Source: Xylanimonas oleitrophica
GTDB taxonomy: Bacteria > Actinomycetota > Actinomycetes > Actinomycetales > Cellulomonadaceae
NCBI RefSeq assembly: GCF_003244315.1
Contig: NZ_QKWH01000016.1
Location: forward strand, 1-57,857
Length of the DNA: 57,857 bases
Reading direction: 5' to 3'
Each line of letters opens with the position of its first letter. Position 1 is the first letter of the stretch. The position numbers and the translations under genes are program-made. The notes beneath the pieces were generated by a model. That model was not told the origin of the DNA, did no database searches, and worked only from the letters and a program-made list of their open reading frames with translations. Shown here one piece after another: positions 17,679 to 25,345 of this stretch.

Positions 17679-18056
17679 TCACGGGGCCCACGCCTGCGGC
17701 CTCGGGCCCGCACGGGCCTCGGCCCGGGCCTCGCCGCCGGCCCAGCCCGGGACACCTGCGACGGGTCGTGTCACGGCCACGCTCACCACCCCGCCGGCCT
17801 CCTGCTCGCACCCGACGACGGTGGCCTGGTTGCGCACCACCGCCTCCGCCGCCGCCCCGCACGGGTCCAGCCCGCCGCGCAGCGCCGTCGCCGCCGCGAG
17901 CGCCCCCAGGTCCGCGGCCGCCTGCGCCGCGCCGCGTGCCCGTTGCGACGCGCCCAGGGCGGCCAGAGCCACGAAGAGCAGCACGACGACGGCGGCGACA
18001 CCGAGCAGGAGCACGGTGCCCGAGCCGCGTTCGTGCGCCCGGACGGCGCGGCTCAT
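17679..18056 (-). CDS. Rv3654c-like TadE family protein
   Basis: This 125-residue pseudopilin-like protein has a short basic N terminus with a Gly-Ser-Gly before a hydrophobic helix (about residues 11-34, ERGSGTVLLLGVAAVVVLLF) and a small periplasmic domain with two Cys (GLDPCGA and VGCEQ) likely forming a disulfide. It matches the TadE-like family placed by NCBI in the helicase/secretion neighbourhood, whose Mycobacterium tuberculosis member is Rv3654c. It is the last gene of the Tad operon and begins 13 bases after tadE. Confidence 0.82.
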   Translation of the reverse strand: MSRAVRAHERGSGTVLLLGVAAVVVLLFVALAALGASQRARGAAQAAADLGALAAATALRGGLDPCGAAAEAVVRNQATVVGCEQEAGGVVSVAVTRPVAGVPGWAGGEARAEARAGPRPQAWAP

Positions 18057-18069
18057 TCCGGGCCCCCGA

Positions 18070-18453
18070 TCATGGCTCCAGCCACGCGGTGGCCTCCCCG
18101 CCGGCGCGCAGCGGCACGTGGGCGAGCCAGCCCGCGGCCACGGGGCGTGACACGTGCACCGTCACCCAGGGCCCGTCGTGGAGGAGGCCCAGCTCGGCAC
18201 CGGGGCCGGCCAGGCGGGTCACCACCTCGCGCACCTGCGCCTCGTCCTCCCCCACGGCGAGGGCGCGGGCTCCCGCCCGGGCCGCGTCCAGCGCACGCAT
18301 CTGTGCGCTGGACGCGGCCGCGAGGGTGAGCACCGCGACGAGCAGCAGGACGACGACGGGCATGCCGACGGCAAGCTCCGCCGTGACGGCCCCGCGCTCG
18401 GTGTCCGTGGGCCTGCGGGAGCAGAGGGCTCCGCGTCTCGTCGCGCTGGTCAT
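18070..18453 (-). CDS. TadE family minor pseudopilin
   Basis: This 127-residue protein has a TadE-like N terminus: a basic leader ending ERGAVTAEL, with the Glu typical of pilin-type processing, followed by a hydrophobic helix (residues about 27-48) and a small extracytoplasmic domain. TadE proteins are minor components of Flp/Tad pili. ATG at 18453 is chosen because it places the leader at normal length; a longer in-frame extension runs into the upstream gene. It starts 7 bases after the DUF4244 stop. Confidence 0.8.
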   Translation of the reverse strand: MTSATRRGALCSRRPTDTERGAVTAELAVGMPVVVLLLVAVLTLAAASSAQMRALDAARAGARALAVGEDEAQVREVVTRLAGPGAELGLLHDGPWVTVHVSRPVAAGWLAHVPLRAGGEATAWLEP

Positions 18454-18460
18454 GGCGGCC

Positions 18461-18670
18461 TCACACCGACAGCGCGGAGGTGATGATCTGCTCCAGCGCG
18501 CCGCGCACCGTCTCGCTCTTGAGGATGACGATGAGCAGCCCCGCGAACCCGACGGCGCCGATGGTGGCGACGGCGTACTCGGCGGTGGCCAGGCCGGCCT
18601 CGGGGTCGGGCGCAGCGGTGCGGTCCGGGGCACAGGCAGCGTCGGTGGTGGTCAGGTCGTGGTGCGTCAT
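18461..18670 (-). CDS. DUF4244 family pilin-like protein
   Basis: This 69-residue protein has a 25-residue leader followed by GLATAEYAVATIGAVGFAGL, where Gly/Ala-(x)-Glu-Tyr before a hydrophobic stretch is the Flp pilin pattern. It is the probable major pilin of this Tad system. GAGAGGAA lies before the ATG. It sits between tadC and tadE, the usual place in actinobacteria. Prepilin peptidase (tadV) is not in the window. Confidence 0.82.
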   Translation of the reverse strand: MTHHDLTTTDAACAPDRTAAPDPEAGLATAEYAVATIGAVGFAGLLIVILKSETVRGALEQIITSALSV

Positions 18671-18750
18671 GGGGGTTCCTCTCTTCGTCGGTCGCCTCGG
18701 CGGTCGCCGGGGCGTTCGCCCACCGCTGGTGGGACGTCAGGGGGCCGGGG

Positions 18751-19329
18751 TCAGCTGGCCAGCACGTCGATGCCCAGGCCCAGCAGCACGGGCACGAGCC
18801 CCACCAGCACGAACGCGGGCAGGAAGCAGGCGCCGAGGGGCAGCACGAGCTGCACGGCCAGCCGCCCGGCGGCGGTGCGGGCGGCGTCCCTGCGGGTCCG
18901 CAGCGCCTCGTCCCCGGCCGCTCGGAGGGCCTCGCCGGGGGCGGCGCCCTCGACCCAGGCAGGTCGCAGCGCCCGCCCGACGACGGCGAGCCGATCGGGG
19001 GCGTCACGCCAGGCGTCGTCCCAGGCGGCGCCCATCCGCAGGGCTGCCGCCGTGGCGGCGAGCGCTGCGCCCTCCTCGCCGCCGGTCGCCGTCGCCACGG
19101 CCTGCAGGGCGCGGGGCACGCCTGCGCCGGAGCGCAGCGCCGCGGCCAGCAGCTCGAGCACCACGGGCACGTCGACGCTGGGCGGGACGGGGCCGGCTCT
19201 GCCCGCAGCGGGTGCGGGTGACGCGAGCCCGGCACACCGGCGCCGCACGGCACGGGCCCGCACCATCCAGGGCAGCACGGCCAGGCCGGCGCAGGCGGTC
19301 GCGACGACGAAGGTCGCGTACGGGCTCAC
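18751..19329 (-). CDS. Tad/type II secretion F-family membrane protein (TadC-like)
   Basis: This 192-residue inner-membrane platform protein has an N-terminal membrane helix, a cytoplasmic T2SSF domain (about 45-150, DVPVVLELLAAALRSGAGV) and two C-terminal helices. It pairs with TadB to form the base on which TadA acts. GTG at 19329 is chosen because AGGAGGAG lies five bases upstream; the frame extends further but without coding character. Confidence 0.83.
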   Translation of the reverse strand: MSPYATFVVATACAGLAVLPWMVRARAVRRRCAGLASPAPAAGRAGPVPPSVDVPVVLELLAAALRSGAGVPRALQAVATATGGEEGAALAATAAALRMGAAWDDAWRDAPDRLAVVGRALRPAWVEGAAPGEALRAAGDEALRTRRDAARTAAGRLAVQLVLPLGACFLPAFVLVGLVPVLLGLGIDVLAS

Positions 19330-19375
19330 GGCGCTCCTCCTGTGCGGACTCTCGCGGTCTCTTCCCGGGGTGCGC

Positions 19376-20062
19376 TCATGACGCCTCCCCGGCCTGCCTG
19401 GCCGCGGTGACGAGCCGGCCGGTCCACCAGCGCCCGACGGCGAGGAGCACGAGGCCGAGCCCGACGGCTGCCGTGCCCGCGCCACCGTCAGCCGCGCGTG
19501 CGAGCGGGTCGGCACCGAGCGTCCCGCCGAGCAGCGCTCCGGCGGCGGGCAGCCACAGGAGCACGCGAGCCGTGGTGCGGGGGCCGGACAGGGCGGCCTC
19601 GCGCTCCGACCGTGCCTCCGCCTGGGCCACGAGGGTGTCCGAGACCGACTCGAGGACGCGTCCCAGCGGGGCACCGACCTCGACGGCGAGCCGGGTGGCT
19701 GCGGTGACGGACCGGGCGGCCTCGGGGCCCACGACGGCGGCGAGGGCGCGCTCGTCGGGCACACCCACCTCGTCGACGTCGACTCCCGCCGCGCGGGTCC
19801 AGGCCGCGCCGGGCGGCGCTCCGGCCCGGAGCAGCGCCGAGACCTGCGCGACCACCACGCGCACGCGAGCGCCGTCGTCACCGTGCGGGCCGCTGGCCAG
19901 CCGTGCCCGCGCGGTGCCGAGCATCGTGAACCAGGGGCGGTCTCGTGGGTCCCCTCCACCGCCGAGCGCGACGACGGCGGTGCGGCCTCCGGGGCGCAGC
20001 GCCAGCCAGACCCCGAGGCCGACGGCGGCCCCCACCAGCCCGGCGGCTCCCGTGCCGCTCAT
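19376..20062 (-). CDS. Tad/type II secretion F-family membrane protein (TadB-like)
   Basis: This 228-residue protein has an N-terminal helix (GTGAAGLVGAAVGLGVWLAL), a T2SSF cytoplasmic domain (RVVVAQVSALLRAGAPPGAAW onward) and C-terminal membrane helices. It is the partner of the TadC-like protein. The ATG at 20062 overlaps the tadA stop as ATGA; a GTG nine bases upstream is possible. Confidence 0.83.
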   Translation of the reverse strand: MSGTGAAGLVGAAVGLGVWLALRPGGRTAVVALGGGGDPRDRPWFTMLGTARARLASGPHGDDGARVRVVVAQVSALLRAGAPPGAAWTRAAGVDVDEVGVPDERALAAVVGPEAARSVTAATRLAVEVGAPLGRVLESVSDTLVAQAEARSEREAALSGPRTTARVLLWLPAAGALLGGTLGADPLARAADGGAGTAAVGLGLVLLAVGRWWTGRLVTAARQAGEAS

Positions 20063-21255
20063 GCGGCCCACCGGCCCAGGAGCGCCTCCCAGGTGGCCAT
20101 GTCGGCGACGTGGGCCGTGGGCGCTGTCCCGTCCCAGCGGGCCGCAGCCCGGACCACGAGCTCCCCGCCGGCCCCCTGCTCGTCCGAGCGGCCGACGACG
20201 CCCACCGCGGCGACGAACCGCCGGCCTCGCCGGCGCCGCACGTGCAGCACGACGTCCACGGCGGCCGATGCCTGGGCGGCGACGGCGTCACGCGGCATCC
20301 CGGCCAGGGCTGCCAGCGCCTCCAGGCGCGCGGGCACGTGCTCGACGGCGTTGGCGTGCAGGGTGGCCAGGCCGCCGTCGTGCCCGGTGTTCATGGCCAG
20401 GAGCACCTCGCGCACCTCGCCGCCGCGGCACTCGCCCACCACGAGCCGGTCCGGGCGCATGCGCAGCGCGGCGCGCACCAGGTCGGACAGGCTCACCGCG
20501 CCGGCACCCTCGACGTTGGCCCGCCGGGTCGCCAGGGGCACCACGTGCGGGTGGCCGGGCGCCAGCTCCCGCGCCTCCTCCACGGTGACCACCCGCTCGT
20601 CGGCCGGGACGAGCCCCAGGAGCGCGGCCAGGAGGGTCGTCTTGCCCGTCCCGGTGCCGCCCGAGACGAGCACGTTGGCCCGTCGTGCCACGAGGCCGCG
20701 CAGGAGCCGCTCCCAGCCGGGCGGCACCGCTCCTGCGGCCACGAGGGCGTCCAGGGTGAGCCCGGCCTGGCGCAGCACGCGCAACGAGATCACGGCCCCG
20801 GCGGCTGCGACGGGCTCCACCACGGCGTGCAGGCGGGTGCCGTCGGGCAGCCGCCCGTCCACCACGGGCGCAGCGTCGTCCAGCCGCTGGCCGGCGAGCC
20901 CGGCGAGCCGGACCGCGAGCGCCCGGACGTCGGCGGGAGCACCGAGGTCCAGGCCGGCCGGCTCGAGGCCGTCACCCCTGTCGATCCACACCTCCTGCGG
21001 GCCGTTGACGAGGACGTCGGTGACGCCGGGCAGCTCCAGGAGCGGCTGGAGGGGGCCGGCTCCGGCGAGCTCGGCGCGGGCGGCGCGGGCGAGGTCGCGC
21101 AGGGCGTCGCTGCCGAGCACGCGGCCGCTGGCCGCCAGCGCTGCGCGGACGGCGTCGTCGTCGGGCTCACCGGCGCCGGCACCCAGCCTGGTGCGGACGT
21201 CTCCGAGGAGCCCGGCGTCGATCTCGGAGGCTGCCGGTCGCAGGGGGCGCGTCAT
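20059..21255 (-). CDS. tadA: TadA family secretion ATPase
   Basis: This 398-residue hexameric ATPase of the type II/IV secretion superfamily powers Tad pilus assembly. The N-terminal domain (residues 1-130) is followed by the RecA-like core with Walker A SGGTGTGKTTLLAAL (near 197-210), an Asp box (VTVEEARELAPGHPHVV), Walker B region and the RPDRLVVGECRGGEVREVL signature. It is the variant NCBI assigns to the helicase/secretion neighbourhood. Both ends overlap neighbours by four bases, so ssd, tadA and tadB are tightly coupled. Confidence 0.92.
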   Translation of the reverse strand: MTRPLRPAASEIDAGLLGDVRTRLGAGAGEPDDDAVRAALAASGRVLGSDALRDLARAARAELAGAGPLQPLLELPGVTDVLVNGPQEVWIDRGDGLEPAGLDLGAPADVRALAVRLAGLAGQRLDDAAPVVDGRLPDGTRLHAVVEPVAAAGAVISLRVLRQAGLTLDALVAAGAVPPGWERLLRGLVARRANVLVSGGTGTGKTTLLAALLGLVPADERVVTVEEARELAPGHPHVVPLATRRANVEGAGAVSLSDLVRAALRMRPDRLVVGECRGGEVREVLLAMNTGHDGGLATLHANAVEHVPARLEALAALAGMPRDAVAAQASAAVDVVLHVRRRRGRRFVAAVGVVGRSDEQGAGGELVVRAAARWDGTAPTAHVADMATWEALLGRWAA

Positions 21256-22013
21256 CGGGGGCCTCCCACGAGCGCGGCGAGCTGGGTGCCCACGCGCCTG
21301 AGGCGTGCACCTCGACCCACGGGCGGGCCGTCGCCGCGCTCGACGGCGCCGGCCAGGGCGCGGTCCTCGCGCACCTCCGCTGCCACGTCGAGCCCGGTCA
21401 GCGCGGAGAGGTCGTCCGCGTCCACCCGGCCGGGTGCCGGGCGGCGGACCACGAGCCGCACCCGCGGGTCGTGCTCGCCGCTGCGGGCGACGTCGTCCGC
21501 GCGGGCCTGGGCGACCGCCCCGGCCACGGCCACGGCGCCCGCGGCCCCGGGCAGGGTCAGGGGCGCCACGAGCAGCACGTCGTCGGCACCGGCGACCACG
21601 GCCCGCGCTGCGGCGGTCCAGGCTCCGGGCCTGGGCAGGTCCACGACCACGGGTTCGCCGGCGCGGACCAGGCCGGCGCACACGTCCAGCACGACGTCGT
21701 CGGCGGGGGCCTCCGGTCGCAGCCGGGACGCGGAGAGCACGGGGACCGATCCCCACCTCGGGAGGGCGGCGACCAGCCCGCGCCCGTCCACCTCGCCCCG
21801 GGCGGCGCGCAGCTCGGGCCACCGGGCACCGGGCTCGTCCTCGATGCCGAGGGTCACCTCGATCCCGGCCGCGGCGGTCTCCAGGTCGACGAGCACGCCC
21901 CGCCCCCAGGCGCGACGCAGGCCGTGGGCGACGGCGGCCGCCACCGTGCTGGTGCCGGCGCCGCCGCAGGCGCCGACCACGGCGGCCAGGGGTGGGGTGG
22001 GTGTCGTCCTCAT
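21252..22013 (-). CDS. ssd: Septum-site-determining/CpaE-like MinD-family ATPase
   Basis: This protein of about 253 residues is a MinD/ParA-type ATPase of the Ssd/CpaE group, which positions Tad machinery and in mycobacteria affects septation. The deviant Walker A GACGGAGTSTVAAAVA is at about residues 14-29, and VLVDLETAAAGIEVTLGI gives the switch region. Many actinobacterial members have an N-terminal receiver-like extension of about 100 residues; here only 10 residues precede the ATPase. ATG at 22013 is the chosen start; the frame continues upstream but with Arg/Pro-rich, non-coding character. Confidence 0.83.
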   Translation of the reverse strand: MRTTPTPPLAAVVGACGGAGTSTVAAAVAHGLRRAWGRGVLVDLETAAAGIEVTLGIEDEPGARWPELRAARGEVDGRGLVAALPRWGSVPVLSASRLRPEAPADDVVLDVCAGLVRAGEPVVVDLPRPGAWTAAARAVVAGADDVLLVAPLTLPGAAGAVAVAGAVAQARADDVARSGEHDPRVRLVVRRPAPGRVDADDLSALTGLDVAAEVREDRALAGAVERGDGPPVGRGARLRRVGTQLAALVGGPR

Positions 22014-22189
22014 GGCCCCGGAGCCTGGCGGGCCTCGCGAAGGCACCGCGGCGCGCGAGCGCGGTGCTGTGCACGGCCAGCACCGTCCACGGGGCTGGGG
22101 GCACGCTCTGCCGCTACGGGGCCACGACCGCGCCCGGCAGGCTCCCGGCACCCCCGGCCCGGTCCGTCAGGTCAGGGCCTGCGGCCGCC

Positions 22190-23476
22190 CTACAGGCGCA
22201 CCGCGACCTCCCCGGCGGCCCGCAGCTCCTTCTCTCGGCGCAGGGCAGGCAGGAAGCACAGCGCTCCCAGCACGCTGAACCCGCCCCCGGCCACCATCGC
22301 CGCCGGCGTCGAGAGCACCCCGGCCGTCCACCCGAGCAGCGGGGCGGCCGCCGCGGCCGAGAGGAAGCCGACCATCGACGCCATGGAGAGCACGGTGGCG
22401 CGGTTGTGCGCCGCCGCCTCGCGGTGCAGCAGCGCGTTGTACACGGGGCCGCCCGAGCCGTGGAGCCCGTACGTCACCAGGTAGGCGGCCACGAGGGCCG
22501 CCGGCCCGGCCACCAGCCCCGTCCACACCGCTCCCAGCCCGTTGAGCACGCGGGCGGCCATGGCCGTGCGTGCCGCGCCGAACCGCGCGGAGGCGAGACC
22601 CGCCAGGCCGGCCCCCGCGGCGAAGACCGCCCACCCCACGGCAGCCACCGGGCCCATGAGCGCGCCCGCGCGGGCCTCGCTGCCCACCAGCTCCGCCATG
22701 CGCAGCGGCACGAGCGACTCGAACACCACCATGGCCGTCATCCAGAACACCTCGACCAGCAGCAGCGCGAGGAGCACCCGGTTGCCGCGCACCAGGCGCA
22801 GCCCGCCGGCGACCGTCGCGGGGGCCCGCCGTGCCGAGGCCACAGCGCGGGAGGCTCGCGCCCGCCACGGCGGGCGCACCTCGCCGTCGCCCTCGGTCAG
22901 CAGCAGCGCCACGGCTGCCAGGTGCGCGACGGCGAGGACGGCGTACACCACGTACGGCAGGGTGAGCGCGGACCACGCGTTCACCGGGTCCCACCAGACC
23001 AGCCCGCCGGAGACCAGCGCGCCGAGCGCGATCGACACGCCCAGCACGGTGCCCTGGTGCGCGAGGGTGCGGTCGACGTCGGCCCCGGGGAGCGTGGCGT
23101 GGACGGAGTCGACGAACCAGGCCTCCAGGGGCCCGGAGTCGAGCGCACGGAACACGCCCGTGGCCACCGCCGCGACGGCGAAGCCCGCGAGAGTCTGTGC
23201 CGTGGCGAAGGCGACGGCAGCGAGGACCTGCACGACGGCGGCGGTCACCAGCACCGGGCGCCGGCCCAGGGAGTCCGCGAACCCCGCGGTGGGCAGCTCC
23301 AGCACGAAGACCACCAGGCCCGTCACCGACAGGAGGGTGAGGGTCTGGGCGACGCTCAGGCCCCGCTCGACGGGCAGCAGGGTGGTGGCGGTGACCACGA
23401 GGCCCACGGGGAACCAGCGGGTGGCGGTCAGCAGCAGGAAGACGCGCCGCGCGGCCGCCGGCGTCGGCACGCTCAC
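22190..23476 (-). CDS. MFS transporter
   Basis: This 428-residue major facilitator protein has about twelve membrane segments and the loop 2-3 motif GFADSLGRRPVL (near residue 65). It resembles the drug-exporter-like branch that is paired with ArsR-type regulators in actinobacteria. GTG at 23476 overlaps the regulator's stop (GTGA), so both form one transcript. Substrate is unknown. Confidence 0.87.
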   Translation of the reverse strand: MSVPTPAAARRVFLLLTATRWFPVGLVVTATTLLPVERGLSVAQTLTLLSVTGLVVFVLELPTAGFADSLGRRPVLVTAAVVQVLAAVAFATAQTLAGFAVAAVATGVFRALDSGPLEAWFVDSVHATLPGADVDRTLAHQGTVLGVSIALGALVSGGLVWWDPVNAWSALTLPYVVYAVLAVAHLAAVALLLTEGDGEVRPPWRARASRAVASARRAPATVAGGLRLVRGNRVLLALLLVEVFWMTAMVVFESLVPLRMAELVGSEARAGALMGPVAAVGWAVFAAGAGLAGLASARFGAARTAMAARVLNGLGAVWTGLVAGPAALVAAYLVTYGLHGSGGPVYNALLHREAAAHNRATVLSMASMVGFLSAAAAAPLLGWTAGVLSTPAAMVAGGGFSVLGALCFLPALRREKELRAAGEVAVRL

Positions 23477-24129
23477 GACGCCGCTCCCGGGACGTCCGGG
23501 GCCTGCGGCCCTTCGTCGACGGGCTCGTCGTCCACCGCCCCGCCGTCCGCGTCCAGCGGGAAGACGTACCGGTACAGGTGCACGCGCCGCGCCCGCGGGT
23601 CTCCCTCGCCCGCGCGCCGGTACCGATCCACCACCTGGTCGATCTCGGCGCTCATCGCAGCCACCTGCTCGGGGGTCGCCTCGATCCACCCGTCGCTCGA
23701 CCCGAAGGCGTCCTGCCAGGCGGCGGGCCAGGCGTCGGCGACGTCGAGCCAGTGCCCGTAGGACTGCGTGAAGTGCCGCAGGTAGTCACGCTCGAGCCAG
23801 CCGAGGGCGGTGCGGGTGTCCTCGTCGTCGGCGAAGGCGCTGCCCCGCCACCCGTGGCTCTCGGTGGTGGCCTGCCAGAGGCGTTCCTTGCCGCGGCCCT
23901 CGCCGGTGTCGGCGACGAGGCCGACGCTCTCCAGACGCCGCAGGTGGTAGCTCGTGGCTCCGGAGTTGGTGCGGAGCCGGGCCGCGAGGGCCGTGGCCGA
24001 GGCGGGGCCGTGCTGGCGCAGTGCGGACAGGAGCCGCGAGCGCAGCGGGTGGGCGAGCACCTTGGCGGACTCGGCGGTGAGGTCCACATGGCTGTACGGG
24101 CGCTGGTGGTGCTCCTGAGGGTCGGCCAT
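23473..24129 (-). CDS. ArsR-type helix-turn-helix regulator
   Basis: This 218-residue regulator has a winged helix at about residues 17-80 (VLAHPLRSRLLSALRQHGPA, TSYHLRRLESVGLV), characteristic of the ArsR/HTH_20 group that controls transporter genes. The C-terminal half is a helical ligand or dimer domain with many Trp and an acidic tail. It has no ArsR metal-site Cys pair, so it probably senses an organic ligand. Just upstream lie two palindromes and a half-site (24141-24175) that are likely its own operators. It is coupled to the MFS gene. Confidence 0.87.
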   Translation of the reverse strand: MADPQEHHQRPYSHVDLTAESAKVLAHPLRSRLLSALRQHGPASATALAARLRTNSGATSYHLRRLESVGLVADTGEGRGKERLWQATTESHGWRGSAFADDEDTRTALGWLERDYLRHFTQSYGHWLDVADAWPAAWQDAFGSSDGWIEATPEQVAAMSAEIDQVVDRYRRAGEGDPRARRVHLYRYVFPLDADGGAVDDEPVDEGPQAPDVPGAAS

Positions 24130-24140
24130 GGGAGCACGAT

Positions 24141-24175
24141 AAGTGTGCACACTTGTTGTGCACAAGACTTGTGCA
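24141..24175. promoter_or_regulatory. Operator cluster for the ArsR-like regulator
   Basis: AAGTGTGCACACTT (24141-24154) is a perfect 14-base palindrome, TTGTGCACAA (24156-24165) a perfect 10-base palindrome, and ACTTGTGCA (24167-24175) repeats the half-site. The cluster starts 12 bases upstream of the regulator's ATG and is far more AT-rich than its surroundings. Binding by the adjacent regulator is inference. Confidence 0.6.
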
Positions 24176-24228
24176 TGGTGCGTCGGCTCCGGACGGCAGG
24201 GCTCCCCGGACCCGGGGGACCGCCCCGC

Positions 24229-24234
24229 TAGGCT
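24229..24234 (+). promoter_or_regulatory. -10 element of a leaderless promoter (HAD gene)
   Basis: TAGGCT is followed by 6 bases and GTG at 24241. No ribosome-binding site is present. Confidence 0.45.
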
Positions 24235-24240
24235 CGGCCC

Positions 24241-25050
24241 GTGACCGAGCCGCCCACCGAACGGGACCGCGTCGCGGCGTTCTTCGACCTCGACAAGACG
24301 ATCATCGCCACGAGCGCCTCGGCCGCGTTCTCCCGCCCGTTCTTCCAGGGCGGCCTCGTCTCGCGCAGCGACGTGCTGCGCACCGCCTACGCGCACTTCC
24401 TGTTCGCGCTCGGCAGCGCCGACGCGGACCAGACGGAACGGATGCGCCGGCACCTGTCGGAGCTGGCGACCGGCTGGGACGTCAGCAAGGTGCAGCAGAT
24501 CGTCGCCGAGACGGTGCACGAGCTCATCGACCCGTACGTCTACGCCGAGGCCGTGGACCTCATCGCCGAGCACCACGAGCTGGGGCACGACGTCGTCATC
24601 GTCTCGGCCTCGGGAGCCGAGCTGGTCGAGCCGATCGCCACCGTGCTGGGCGCCGACCACGTCGTGGCCACCCGGATGCGGGTGGCGGACGGGCGGTACA
24701 CCGGCGAGATCGACTTCTACGCCTACGGCGAGAACAAGGCGGTCGCCGTCCGCGACCTCGCGGAAAGGCACGGGTACGACCTGGACCGCTGCTACGCCTA
24801 CACCGACTCCATCACCGACGCACCCATGCTGGACGCCGTCGGGCACGCGTTCGCCGTCAACCCGGACCGGGCGATGCGGCGCACGGCGGCCGAGCGCGGG
24901 TGGAAGGTGCTGACCTTCGCGCGCCCGGTGGCGCTGCGGGTGGTGGCCCGGCCGCCGACACCGGTGCTGACGGCGGCGGGCGCGCTGGCCGCCGCGGCGG
25001 TGGCCGCGCTGGTGTGGCGTGCGGTGCGCCGTCGCCGCGGGGGGCACTGA
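24241..25050 (+). CDS. HAD-IB family phosphatase with C-terminal membrane anchor
   Basis: This 269-residue SerB-like HAD hydrolase has motif I FFDLDKTIIA (nucleophile Asp near residue 16), motif II VIVSASG, and motif III/IV with YTDSITDAPML. It belongs to the HAD-IB group found beside the Tad/helicase cluster in many actinobacteria. After residue 235 comes a hydrophobic helix and an Arg-rich end, indicating anchoring with the catalytic domain in the cytoplasm. Related actinobacterial enzymes act on phospholipid intermediates or phosphoserine; the substrate here is not known. Confidence 0.88.
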   Translation: MTEPPTERDRVAAFFDLDKTIIATSASAAFSRPFFQGGLVSRSDVLRTAYAHFLFALGSADADQTERMRRHLSELATGWDVSKVQQIVAETVHELIDPYVYAEAVDLIAEHHELGHDVVIVSASGAELVEPIATVLGADHVVATRMRVADGRYTGEIDFYAYGENKAVAVRDLAERHGYDLDRCYAYTDSITDAPMLDAVGHAFAVNPDRAMRRTAAERGWKVLTFARPVALRVVARPPTPVLTAAGALAAAAVAALVWRAVRRRRGGH

Positions 25051-25268
25051 GCCGCCCACCGGGCTTCACCCGGACGGCGGCCGATCACCTCGCGCCACGG
25101 GGCCGGAGCGCTGTTGCGCCCCGGCCCCGGCGGGGTTTCCATGGAGGTACCAACAAGACGGCAGAGCACGGGACCCACGCACAGGAAGTCCACGTCGAGG
25201 ACACTCCGGCGGGCCTGGCCCCGTGGCGGAGCGGACAGCACGCGCCTGCTACCCGTGCTCACCCGGCG
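25051..25268. other. Intergenic region without a recognised gene
   Basis: This stretch between the HAD gene and the following terminator has no convincing coding frame on either strand and matches no RNA family I recognise. A minus-strand frame crosses it but continues into the antisense of the HAD gene. Confidence 0.4.
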
Positions 25269-25298
25269 GTGCGGCACCCGGTCTCCCGGGTGCCGCAC
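25269..25298. terminator. Bidirectional terminator between HAD and old yellow enzyme genes
   Basis: Perfect 13-base arms (25269-25281 and 25286-25298) with a TCTC loop between convergent genes. Confidence 0.8.
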
Positions 25299-25345
25299 TC
25301 GTGCGTGGTGATGCAGCGCCGGCTCAGCACCGGCGGCTCACCAGC

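Noticed and set aside
24798-25298. Minus-strand frame over the end of the HAD gene and the following gap.
   Set aside because: It is antisense to the well-supported HAD gene, starts inside a terminator and has no family resemblance.
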